DNA of 64,000 nucleotides from Montifringilla adamsi (Eukaryota > Chordata > Aves > Passeriformes > Passeridae): NCBI GenBank assembly GCA_017590115.1, contig JAGGNK010010337.1, positions 2,044,141 to 2,108,140 of the forward strand. The letters are read 5' to 3'. Shown in pieces: positions 13,686 through 25,216 of this stretch (position 1 is its first letter; each line of letters starts with the position of its first letter). The notes below the pieces were generated by a model. That model was given only the letters and a program-made list of their open reading frames with translations. It was not told the DNA's origin and ran no database searches. The position numbers and the translations under genes are program-made.

Positions 13686-14084
13686 GGGTCCCCAGCACAG
13701 GAAGGATACAGACCTGCTGGAGTGAATCCAGAGGAGGACCACCAAGACTTTTACAGGAATGGAACACTTCTCCTGTTAGGAGAGGCTGAGAGAATTGGGA
13801 TTCTTCAACCTGGAGGAGAGAAGGCTCTGGGGAGACCTTAGAACAGCCTTCCAGTACTGGAAGGGAGCCTAAAAGAGAGCTGGAGAGGGACTTTCTACAA
13901 AGGCACATAGTACCAGGAGAAGGGATGATGGCTCTAAACTGAGAACCAGTTTATACTAAATATTGGGATAAAATTCTTTACTGTGAGGGCGGTGAGGCAC
14001 TGAGAGATGTTGCCCAGAGAAGTTGGATGGCTGGAAGTGTTCAAGGCCAGGCTGGATAGGGCTCTGAGCAGCCTGGTCTATTGG
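13686..14084 (+). mobile_element. CR1 LINE, 3' end fragment
   Basis: This is plus-strand CR1 3' sequence. It has GGGTCCCCAGCACAGGAAGG, then GACCTGCTGGAGTGAATCCA, a GGAGAGGCTGAGAGAATTGGGATTCTTCAACCTGGAGGAGAGAAGG block, and the late landmarks AAGGCCAGGCTGGATAGGGC and GAGCAGCCTGGTCTA. The final CTATGATTCT tail is missing, so the very 3' end has been lost or diverged. It is truncated at the 5' end and has no coding capacity. Confidence 0.85.
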
Positions 14085-15352
14085 ACCCCCCAAAACTACA
14101 TGGCAGCAGTTTGCATTACTGCTCCCCTGAGAACCAAGGAATGTTTTTATATGGTGATTATTCTGCACTGCATAAAAGGTAAAATATAGCTCTGGAGTGC
14201 CCCAACCTGACACTTCTTATTTGGCTCCTGAACCTCAAAAGTAAATTCTTTTCCAGTGAAACTGCCTCTAAAATGCTAATTGCTAGAAATGTGACCACTA
14301 ATCAGTTTGTTCCCATAATACTGCCAGCCATAGAATTTGGTGTGTCCCTTGCAGAAGGGGAGATTCTAGAGACTTTGATAAGATTAAAAAAAACCCCCAA
14401 AAATGTGAAAGTGACTGTTCCAGCAGCCTGTGGCCTGAAATAATTTTGAGGAGGAGTAGGTAAAAAAAAGTCATCAAATCTGTTATGCCCTTCTTTATCT
14501 CCTTATTTTAAATATTTTCATAATGTAATTAATGATGATGAGAGCTCCATTTTCTGCATTTCTCTACATATTTTGTATTTGAATGAGAAGATTTGTTGAA
14601 GATGCATTGTGAGAAAACTCATGCCTTGGCAAAAGGATTTGCTGTGGTACATGTGATGATTGATCTCCTCCACTTTTATTCTTGGAGAAAGCTGGATTAC
14701 CTGGATAAGTATGTTCTACTTAGTGTTTTTCATATGATCCACTATCTAAAATAAAGAAATGGAAAGAGCAGTCCCATACATCTTCCTTTCAAAGCAGGAT
14801 TTTTCCTTGTGGAGATCATAAACAATTTTTTTCAATGTTCAAGGAGATGTTCTTTGGGAAAAAAAAAAAAAAAAGCAAATCAGGAAGTGAATTATGGAAT
14901 TCCTCTGTATGCAGAGAAATGGTACTGTCTTCAGATTTGTTTTTTTCTTCCACCCTCAAGGATCTACACAATCATATTTCGTGTCTGTAGTTTTCAGGAT
15001 GGCCTATTTGATGGAGATAGATCTTTGTTTCTCCCTCTCCATCCCCCTGGATATTTCCAAGGTATAGATGTGTAAAACAAGAATAAAATGGGAAGTATTT
15101 GGAAGAAAAAAATAGCACAAACTTGAGTTTACACGAATAACTACATCAGATGTATGTGTATATATACACCCCAAACCTCCATATGTATTATAATTTATAC
15201 TTCAAAACCATTTAATGTAATAGAAATTTATAATGAATATATAACAAAATAAGACCTATTTTTAACAATTATGAAAATCTAAGAGAAATATTAATAAAAT
15301 ATTTAAATAAATAATTGACTGTATATACTTTTTAAAAAAATGTGTATTTAAT
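14085..15352. other. Non-genic interval
   Basis: AT-rich sequence with a run of 16 A near 14859-14874 and a very AT-rich patch at about 15100-15345. I see no gene, no convincing exon and no identifiable repeat. Confidence 0.6.
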
Positions 15353-15478
15353 CAAGGACAGGTTGGATGAGGTTGTGGGCAGCCTGATGTAGTGGAAGGT
15401 AACCCTACTGACACCCGGGGAGGGGTTAGAACTAGATGATCTTTCAGGTTCCTTCCAAAACAAACTGTTTTATGATAT
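15353..15478 (+). mobile_element. CR1 LINE, short 3' fragment
   Basis: A short CR1 remnant in plus orientation. It has AAGGACAGGTTGGATGAGG, GGGCAGCCTGATGTAGTGG, GAACTAGATGATCTTTCAGG and a decayed end TTCCTTCCAAAACAAACTGT followed by TTTATGATAT. Only the last 125 bases or so of the element are present. Confidence 0.75.
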
Positions 15479-18400
15479 AATAGAAGGAATATTTTCAAAT
15501 ACAGAGACTCATTTAAAATGAGATCCTCTCTCTGCAGAAAGCAGTGAGAAAAGAGAGGAAGAAATATACCATAAAAATAAAACTCCTCTGTGACTGAAAA
15601 TGAATTTATTCTTCAGATTGTGTTGAAGTGTAAGGTATAAACTTTCAGCAGAGCTTCCTCTCTGATTATTGGTTCTGCAAGAGCCACTGCCATGAATGAA
15701 TGCCATAGGTAGCGCCTTTTCCCACCTCTCCCTCCGAGTTTTGATTTTGCATTCTAGGAGTGTGGTCCATAGATCTGTGTATATGATCCCATGCTAATAC
15801 AACCCATTTTAATGCACCACTCGGAGGGCTCTTCATTATTTTTGCTCCTGGTTTTATGGTTTCTTAGATTTGTGACACTCAGCTTAATTTTGAGTTGGCT
15901 CTTACTATTGTAATTAATTCATGCCCATGTAAGTCTCTTATAATGCAGAATGACACAGGATCTTGAGTCCTTAAATGGTTAGTGTGGAAAAACTTCTGAT
16001 GGGCTGGATGTGTTGCTGAAGGACAGAATGTATGTATTTACTTTCTGACCTCGCACATAAATGCTGTCAGAATTTTGCTCTTAATTTGATTTGTGGCATT
16101 CCATTAACAGTTATTCTGCGTATAGGAGAATAATAACTAATGATTCCCAGACTCCCAGAATTGTAAAATAAGGGCAAGCACTGTTTGGCAGAAAAGAGAT
16201 TGTACTTTAGTACAGACAGGAACCACTCATATTAATCAAGGGATATCTGGTCTGAAATGACTTTTAGCTAATAACTTCTTATTCTCAGGTTGACCATATT
16301 GCTTGTAGGTAACATGCTTTTCTAATTCAGATGATTATTAATAGTCAGAGGCTAGATGTGTGGATTTCTGTCTCTTTCTGAAAGAGAAATGATGCTCTTG
16401 ATTGACCTTATTTGAAGATATTTTTAGTGTTGAAATGATGATGCTAGGGGTTAGAAAGGGTGTGGTGAAAGTTCACAGATTAGCCTTTTGATCTGAGTCT
16501 TTATAAGGGTGAACATGTGTGACATGAATGAGCTCAAAAATGTGAATTTAATTGTCTGAAGTTTCAGGGCTTAATTAAGGACATCATTTTGTGCTAGAGA
16601 ACTTTTGGGCCATCAGTAGTAGAAGAAAATGAGTCACACTGAGTTCACCTGGAAAACATACTGTTACCATGATACTTTTGGGCATGGATGTTGTTCCTAA
16701 AAGAATCCTTATGCTAAAACCCTCCTAATAAACTAATTTATTAAATATAAGCTAACACGATGAATGATGGAGAAGAAATTTAAACTGGCAGATTCTACGA
16801 GTTGCAATTTCCTTTCTTATAAGAAACAAGTTTTGCTGGGTGTAAAAAGCACTGTGGCTCTGTAGAAGCTGCTCTCCATTGCTAAACAGGCTGAAGCAAA
16901 AGGAGGCTCCCAGCAGGGAGTTCTTGTAAGGCAGGAGGGGTTTGTCCTGGAGCAGTGGGATAGCAGCTGCCAGCTGCACACTCTGCTAATGAGGTGCTGC
17001 ACAGGTTTCCCCTTTGCTGCCAAGCCTGCTGTAAGCTGGGATGAGACTTCTCCTCCTCTATTTTACAGGTGGGCTCTTTGACAATTTTTAAAGATGTTTT
17101 TAATTCTCTGTCATTTGCTGGCGAGGCCTCGTGCCTGCCTGTGAGCAAGATTCCTCTTCCTGTTATGTGGTTTCGGGAATTTTGGCCGTGAAGGTCGTGC
17201 CCTTTACTGATACCTTGCTGATTTCTGAGAGCAGTGCTTTCATGCTCTTTCAGTTGTGATGCTTTGTTCTCTTCTGAACTCCTGAAAAAGGCTTTTGGCT
17301 GACTGTATTGGATGGGATTGAAATGTGGTTTGTTCTCTGCTTATCTGCACCTATTCCTTGAGGAAATAACATCTCAAAAACTAATTCAGTGTTGAAATCA
17401 CAAAGAGAAAAATGCAGGACACAGAGCCTGATGCCTTGAGTACATGTAATTCCACATGCACATGCTGCTACCTACCAGAGGAGTCAAACAAATTGTAAGT
17501 CAGCATTTACATTGTGGTACAAGGCTGTGTGCAGATGTAAAGCCCTGTATAAGGTGTTAAATAAAAGGCTTCATAGTAGTACAAGAATACAATTTTATTA
17601 TTTCAGTGTGTCACTCAGGCTTCTACCAAAATGACCAATATTGCAAACTACAAGCAGTGGGTTTTTTGGTCAGTTTTAATTTGGGGGGGTTTTCTGTACA
17701 AATTTACTTGGACAGCATCTCTGACAAGCTATGGGCCTAATCATTAGTCATGGAAAGAAATATTTTCAGTGGAAAAAAAAATTAGACTCTCCTACAGAAG
17801 TCTAATGATGCTATCTGTTATTATATATATTTAATAAAAGTGAGTGCATGTGTAACATCTCCATAGTCAGCTAGAGTAGAGGACTTTGCTTTTAGGAGTG
17901 CTGACTAAAGCTCATCACTATGTTGTGGACTCGACTAGAAAGCAGAATCAACTAAATAGACTCATCAGCTCTCTCCTAGTCTTTACTAGGAAGTACAGTT
18001 TTGGTTTTACCTGGAAAGAGGAATGAGAGCTCTGTAATTGCTCAGCAGGTGGAGGAGGCATTCCAAGCAGGACCAGAAGCCTGTACCACAAATCACTGGT
18101 GTTCCAACCTCTCTTGTGATCCTGGGGGTACAGTGGATCCCCCGGCAAGGTGCCAGGGCAGAGAATTTCCGCATGTTGCCAACATTAATTTGGGATTCAA
18201 GATTTGAGCTAATATCTAATCATAGTCTCCAGCCAGACAGTTTGGTTAAGATATTGTTGTGGCATTTTGTTATTGTTCCCGGAGCATAAGTAATCTCTAA
18301 GTAGGAGTTGATAATGTTTTTAAAGGCTCTCAGACATAATATAAAATTGTGCTTTGTGGGAAGGCAGCATATAAAAACTTGCATTTTTGTCAGGTTTCTA

Positions 18401-21400
18401 ATTTATAGGGAATAGGGACATGCAATAATCTAATTTATGTCTGTGTACATTATGTCACTGATCACAAGTAATGGAGTACAAGCAGGTGCTTTGATTTGTA
18501 TGTGTAGAAATTGGTAGTAGGCTGAGCTAATGGTGAAGTAGATGTAGCTTGCCAGAGGAAGCTGAAACTTTAGATTTGATTTAGTGTTGGTAGCATGAGA
18601 AGGTAAATCCAGGTCTAATGCTGAGCAGAAAGAGATGCTTAGTGTCCATGAAATCTGTAATTCTGCAGGCTAAAATATTGGAGTTTTTGGTCCTTTAAAT
18701 GACAAGATTTAGGAGGGGAAATTAATTTTGGAGATTAAGGTTTTATGTGGATGTGTTCAGCTTTAAGGGTATCTCCTCCAAATGAAGATTATTGTGATAT
18801 TTGGCTGTTTCCAGTAAATGTGGTTGTGCAATTGTGTGTATCTGGTAGTCTTAAATGTCTTTAAAAAACAAAAAATATTATGCTAGTAGAAATGAAGCTA
18901 GCTCATTTATTAAATTTGTTAGTGAAATCTGTATATCATACCCTAAATGCTTTAAATTCCCTCTCCTCCTGCCCCAAAATAAGCTTGTTTTGCAAATCTT
19001 AGGGTGTTACAGGAGCAGAAGAATACAGACTAATATTTTCATACTTGGGCATATGAACATCCAGTCAAAACCTATGAATTATCTGCAACCTTCTGAAACC
19101 AGAGACTTCAGTACCAATCAAATTATTTTTAACATGGGGTTTTTTTGGTGTTGGTTTTGGCTTTTTTAAATAGATTCTTCTACTATATTTCAATCTTAGT
19201 CTATACATCAAAAGAAGGATTAAATTAAGTTTATTTCCAGGAAAACCTAGGGGGATAGGGAGGAGCACAGGATGACACCATCACCAGAGCAATCTGGTGC
19301 TGACAGTGGACAGAGCATGTGAGCCCATTACGTTGGGTGTAAAATTTTTATGTGCTCAGGACGTGTTTGTGGGATCTTGGGGAAAAAAACAAGGCCATGC
19401 ATTAGTAATGAGATCAGTTTGCTAGGAAAGGGAGTGAGGACCACTCTGTGTCAATTAAGAGCAATTTGGGGTGGCAAATATCTTGAATGCTGGCTGACTC
19501 AGCTCGCACAATGCAGCCAATAACTGAGTAGCAGAATTTCACAAGCAGCTACATCAAAACCACTCTGCCTCAGTTGGTGACACAAACAACAGTAATTTCC
19601 TGTGTAAAGTAGTTTCTCTAGGAGATCCATTGATACCAGGTTTTTTTTTCACATCTAAGAAAGCATAATTTTCCCACTGTTCCTGTCTCCTTGTCCAAAC
19701 TAATCCATTTCCTCCTTCTTCTTCCTGAGTCATGGATTAGTCTTTTCCTTCAAATATTTCGCCTTAGTTTTCTTTTAGCCGTGTGTGAGTGAAAATGACT
19801 TCACCTTTTTTTGTAGAATAAATCCTCTATGATTTTTGCTGTGAATATGCTTTGAGTAGGTAGTGCTCTAATGTAAGGGAGGCTAATTAAAAGGAGAGGG
19901 AAAGAGGCAGAACTTTTTCGTCAAAGTGAGGAGTCTTTCTTCTCCTTTCTTGTTTTTTCTTCTAGTGCAATAAAGCTTGGATCCACCTCTTGGTCACTAG
20001 GTATGAAGGGAAATCATGGAGGAGAAAGATGTGTGCAGCATTTAAAACGTATAAAAAATGAAATTTTCTAACATGAAAGGGTCAAATACTTCAGTAACTT
20101 AGTCATCAAGGACCTGTCTGTAAATGTAATACTTAACAATCCTGAAATCACATTGCAGAATAATTAGGGCTGGAAGGGACCTCACTTGCAATCTTTCTCA
20201 CAATAACAAGAAGAATTACTATAATACTCATTAGATTTTCTCTAGCATTCAAGTTAATATAAAATAAATGAGGCTATATAATACCTCAATACTAACTCAG
20301 AAATGTTCAACACAGATGGCTCTGACCTGTGCAGTAGTCCAGGATCTTCAGGAATATGTAAACCCTACATTGTTTATGGTGTGAAATGTACTTAATGGCC
20401 TTGGTTAACAGCTGGAGTTGTGGAAAAGGAGACTTTTTATTTGTTTTAATGAGCTCTCTCCACAGAAGAGCAGGAAAATGCCATGCCAGCCTAGGCTGAA
20501 GGTGCCTGAGTTTTGCTAGGTTTACTAAATGACTGTTTTCTTTCTAGATTCCAGCCTATGGAGAAGTGTACATGAGAACAGGATAAATATGGCTTTTAAG
20601 GGCGAGGACCACTTAGATTCCCTTTCCTTCCCAGTTCAGCGGTAAGTGGTGCACTCTATCATTCAGATTTGAGTGATTAAATGGTTCTGAGGCAGCAGCT
20701 GCACTTTCCTTTGAGGCTCTGGAGGTACTTAAAGGCTCATTTTTAAACCCAGGTAGTATTCCTATGGAATTTTTAGAATGAATGTGGAAACTTGAGCTGC
20801 ATTTCTTGAGGCATTTGGAAATTTGTATACCTGGAGTGTGGTAAATCATGGCAGTGTTTCTGCAGCCATCATTTTAAATGGACGGCCATGTTTGCAGTAG
20901 CAATGGGACTGTACCTACTAGACTGCTTCTTAGTCATGATGGAAATGACTGGAACCCTCTGCACTCTGTGAAGATTGCTGAAAGCTATAAATAAGAATTT
21001 GTTTAGCATGGTTGACTTTGTTCTGGTGTGGGTATGGTAATGATATGAAGGCTGTGGTATAATGAATGTCTCTGGTCTGTGGTACCCTCTTGGGAGTGGA
21101 GACATTGGTGACTCTGCTAACCAACAGATTTTTAAAGAAATCTATGTTTTGGTTGCTGTCTAGTAGCTGTCTCTGTATAGTGTAGTTTTGCTACTAGCCT
21201 AATAGAGGTTCCATGAAAAGAAGAAAATACAATAACCTACAGTCATTATAGTCATTGTGTGTCACAACTGGGCTTGTTTTGTTTTTGTTTCTGAGAGAAA
21301 GAAGGGTGAGGTTCCTGCTGAACCCAGGAATAAAATCAGAAATAAAAAGGACTTAAATTTCAGTCTTTGCCCTAGTCTTCTTTCTTCAGGTCAGACTGCA

Positions 21401-23949
21401 ATTCTTTATTGTAGTTAACTTCCAATTGTAATTGGCATACAGTCTCAAAATATGCAGCTTTTCTTCATGGGTAGTTTGATATTTCTCTGCCTTTCCTTAC
21501 CTCAGTTTTCCAGCAGATACTTTGCCATTAAACTCAGTCACTGTAACACATCTAAACATATTCTGTTCTGTAAGAAGCACTGTATAGAGGTATTCCAAAA
21601 CAATGGGGTAGTTAAGACTTAGAATTGTACAAAACTAGCTGCAAACAGAGCTAAGGGAACAGGTCCTGGGGGTGGCCAAAGGCTGATCCACGCTGATGGT
21701 GCCAAGATTTGTTTACAACACATGAATGAAGAAATTAGCCTGAGTCTCCCTATGCTAGCAGCTGGAAACGTGGAGTAGGAAAAATGCACTTTAGAGGTAA
21801 CAACAGCACTGAAAAGCGCTGAATTTTACAGGCTGGTGGCTTCTAGAAAAGGCAAATGCCTGTGAGTCAGGTGTGCAGTGCTAAGAGAAGCAAAGCTCTG
21901 CCATGTTATGTGAACACAGCCCCTCTACAAGCACTCTGAACTGTATCTTAGCACGAGAAGGGATTTGGAAAGGTCCCACATAGCAAGTGTTATGTTTTGA
22001 CAAAGAGCTGAACTCAGCAGGGCAATTCTTTGTAGAATAATTTAAAAATAAATAAGTACTCTCCCTCACTCACAGTAAAATAGAAAGCTCCTATTTTTTG
22101 TGTTTTTATTTTGAGAAATGATCTTTTTTCCCCTGCAGATTAGGGTTATTTCAGGTAAAGTCCCTGTAAGAAATGGACAGACTGAAGCTGTCAGTAGTCA
22201 GAAAGGTGAAGGCTCAGAGAACATTGGAACTGAAAATAAGAAAAGGTGTGTTTATGCTAAGAATTCAGTAGAAAGAACACAGAATGGACTAGATAAAGTT
22301 CAGAAACTGTACACAATGCTCTTTTTGATTGTTAAAAAAGAAAAAACCTGCACCCAACATAATAACTTTTCCAAAGAAATGGAATTTTTATGAGATTAAG
22401 TAATTTCTCTGGGTTAAAGAAAGAAGTATATGGCTCCTATAGGGCATTTAAAAGGATTAAGGGAATTTTCAAAATAACAGGATTCAAATAGCCTTAATTT
22501 TTATTGTTCCTGTACCCAAGACTAGGATTTATGACTGTCTCAGGATTCCAGTTCACATTCCTGCTCTTTGTGAGTGGCTTGAATTAACTTCTTGGGTAGC
22601 TCAAATCCAACTGATGTAAATCCTGTGTAGGACCACAACCATGCCTTGCTTTGTGTTGAGGTCATAATGTTTCATCAGTAAAAACAGGCAGATCCTTCAG
22701 CAAGAATATCGGTCTCCATAGGAAAAGTGTACCATAAATATGCAAACAGATTCCAAGTGTTTCCACAGTGGTCACTGGAGTCACCAGTTATTTTGGCTGT
22801 GTAAGGAATTTAAAACTGGGGCCTTAAAGTCTCTGTGCTTCATGAATTGTTGTTTATACACTTTCCTTAGATTTTATGGGAAATCACAACTTGTTCTGGA
22901 GTCTCTAGAGCACTGAGTCACGGTGTTAATGGTTTTCTAACACACTGTCAGAGCTGCTGTCTCTAATTGACATCTAGACTGCTATGGATACAGTATTTAA
23001 AGCTGTGCCGTATCCTGAGGAAAAACAAATTATTACAGAAAATTTATTTTCTGTTTCAGTGAGTTAGGAACTTTAGTGATGATTTTCTCTTAGGAGAGAA
23101 AACAATTGGAAATAGATCACTTTTATAAAAGAGTAATTTGCTTACTCTCCAAAAGCTGTATTCCTATGTAAAGCACCATACAGGACCATAAAAATTATCT
23201 GTTTTCTTCAGGGAGGGCCAGTTCATTAAAGCATGTGAAGTATGCATGTGTTCCTTAGAGATGCACGTAACCTCATTCTGAAATAGCTATTTTTAGTGTA
23301 GCTCTGGCAAAATGTCACTACCCTTTCCTTATCTTTATAAGATATAATTGTAAGATATTCTTATCTTTATAAGAGACAATGAGCTTTAACATTGCTTTTT
23401 CCATCTAGAACAAAACCTACCTCTCACTTATGCCCCTGCCCTTCATCCTGTGTAATGAAAGTTCATTGCCCTGCTTGTTTTCTGTGAGTTTAAAATGTAG
23501 TTTACACAGGCTTTTTCATTGTAGACATGTTTTTTTTTTAATACTTTCTGTATTGGATGGTAAACTAAACTTAAGGCACTGCTGAATCTGAAGTCATTCA
23601 ACTAAAGAGCACTCATCACCAGAAGTGAAATAAAATGCTGTTTTGGCTTCTGGGATTATGTGTTCAGTTAAGGGCTTCAACTGGAGAAATATGGTATAGT
23701 TAGAATTTGTAAAAAAAAGAATAAATGATCATCATCTTATATCAAAACTAGGTTAAAAAAAACAAGCCACAATTGTCATCACCAACTTCCCCTTTTCCCC
23801 ATAAAAACCTCTCAACCCCAAAACAGTAACCAAATAAAACCAGAATAAAATTAACAAAACAAACTGAAGAAAAACCTAATCCTGAATATGAGTCAAAAGT
23901 GTACACTAGCAACTTATATAACCAGTTGTACCTTGGGCTACATCAAAAG
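15479..23949. other. Non-genic interval with scattered exon-like signals
   Basis: No gene is recognised. The block at about 15760-16170 looks repeat-free and motif-rich and is listed as a possible conserved element. An exon-shaped segment lies at 22139-22245. Two 15-base copies of the same TTATCT-containing sequence lie at 23328-23342 and 23360-23374. A weak minus-strand CR1-like patch (GGGCTGGAAGGGACCT) occurs near 20168-20184. Open frames here are short and compositionally random. Confidence 0.55.
22139..22245 (+). other. Exon-shaped segment of unknown origin
   Basis: A strong acceptor-like tract (TCTTTTTTCCCCTGCAG) precedes 107 bases that are open in one frame for 35 codons. They end in AAAAG followed by the donor-like GTGTGT. 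The encoded stretch is polar and rich in G, K, E and S, with no known domain. It could be a non-coding or lineage-specific exon, or chance. I have no homology to support it. Confidence 0.2.
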
Positions 23950-24066
23950 AAGTGGGATGAGGCTTTGAGCAACCTGGTCTGGTGAAGGATGTCCCTGCCC
24001 ACGGCCAGTGAGATGGAACCAGATCATTTAAGACCCTTCCAACCCAAACCATTCCATGATTCCATG
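23950..24066 (+). mobile_element. CR1 LINE, 3' fragment
   Basis: This short plus-strand CR1 3' end contains GAGCAACCTGGTCTGGTG, then AGGATGTCCCTGCCCACGGC, then ACCCTTCCAACCCAAACCAT and a terminal TCCATGATTCCA. It is close to the usual avian form and therefore one of the better preserved fragments here, although only about 117 bases long. Confidence 0.85.
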
Positions 24067-25180
24067 AATTAATTAAAATAGCTTGCTGGTTTTCAGGTAG
24101 CAAACTAAGGCTACTTCCAGAACTCCAGGAGCATCCATGAAGGGCTGGGCACAATGTTTTTGTTTGTTTTTTTTTTCACAACTCTGTTCAGTACATTGAT
24201 GTGTGCCCAGTGGGGATAGAAGTACTACTTGAATTGATGCAGAAACCTTTGTGGAAATAGAAGGAAAAAATAATTGTCAATATGTGGTCTTAACTGGCAT
24301 TTAGATAATGTTTGTTGAAAGCTGTGACTTGAAACAGAAGCAAGAAAAATTCAGGATTTTATACTGCAGGAACTGCATTGATTCTGCTTGTTTCTCTTCC
24401 TAATCAGGATAACAAATTTGTCGACCTTTATGGAACATATGGACATATGAGGTGAAAAACATATAGGTCTATAGTCCCAGAAGTGAATATTGTTAAAAAA
24501 AAAAAAAAGAAAGAAAAAGGGAAACCCCCCTGCCTCCCACCCTTTTTAAAGTAAGAGGATTTCTACCTGATCAGGAGCTGAATAATTTCAGGGATCATTC
24601 ACATTGCATTTTGCTTCTACTTTTAGAGTTCATATGGCCTCTATACAGCTGAAAAGAGGTATTTTGAGGGGTAAGACATGCAGAACCCTTCAATGTTTTT
24701 AATACTGTGTTCTTAGGGGGCTGTCAGGAAAAGAATGGATCCTTCCATTGGTCTCTCTCTGCAGAGTGTCTAAAATGTCTCACTACTCAATATACCATTT
24801 AGTGCTCTGAATCCAAGGCAGTGACATTTGGTTATCCTGTCGTAGAAAGTGAATTCTGACTAAAATAACATCTGTTTTTTTCCTTGAGCTTGCCAATGAT
24901 GTCTTGCCCCTTATATTCTGTAGGTGATTGGGATCTGTAGGTTTTGATGCCATTGTTTTCCTGGCCCTGAATTATGTTTCATTATTTACCTATTTTCTTA
25001 GATATGAATCCCCAAGTGGAGGATTTCTAGGGATGTGAATTCTGTGAATAAACCTTATATTTTTCTCATTCTGGTCTATTTTTTTTTTTAAACCACTTCA
25101 GTTCTTCTTACCTTTCCCTTTCCAGTGCATGGCTTCTGTAGCTTGTAGCCACATCTGAGTACTTGTTCTCACAAGATTTT

Positions 25181-25186
<6 letters not shown>

Positions 25187-25212
<26 letters not shown>
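25187..25212 (+). repeat. Poly(T) run, 26 bases
   Basis: An uninterrupted T run. No retroposon body is visible beside it on either strand, so it is annotated only as a homopolymer. Confidence 0.9.
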
Positions 25213-25216
<4 letters not shown>

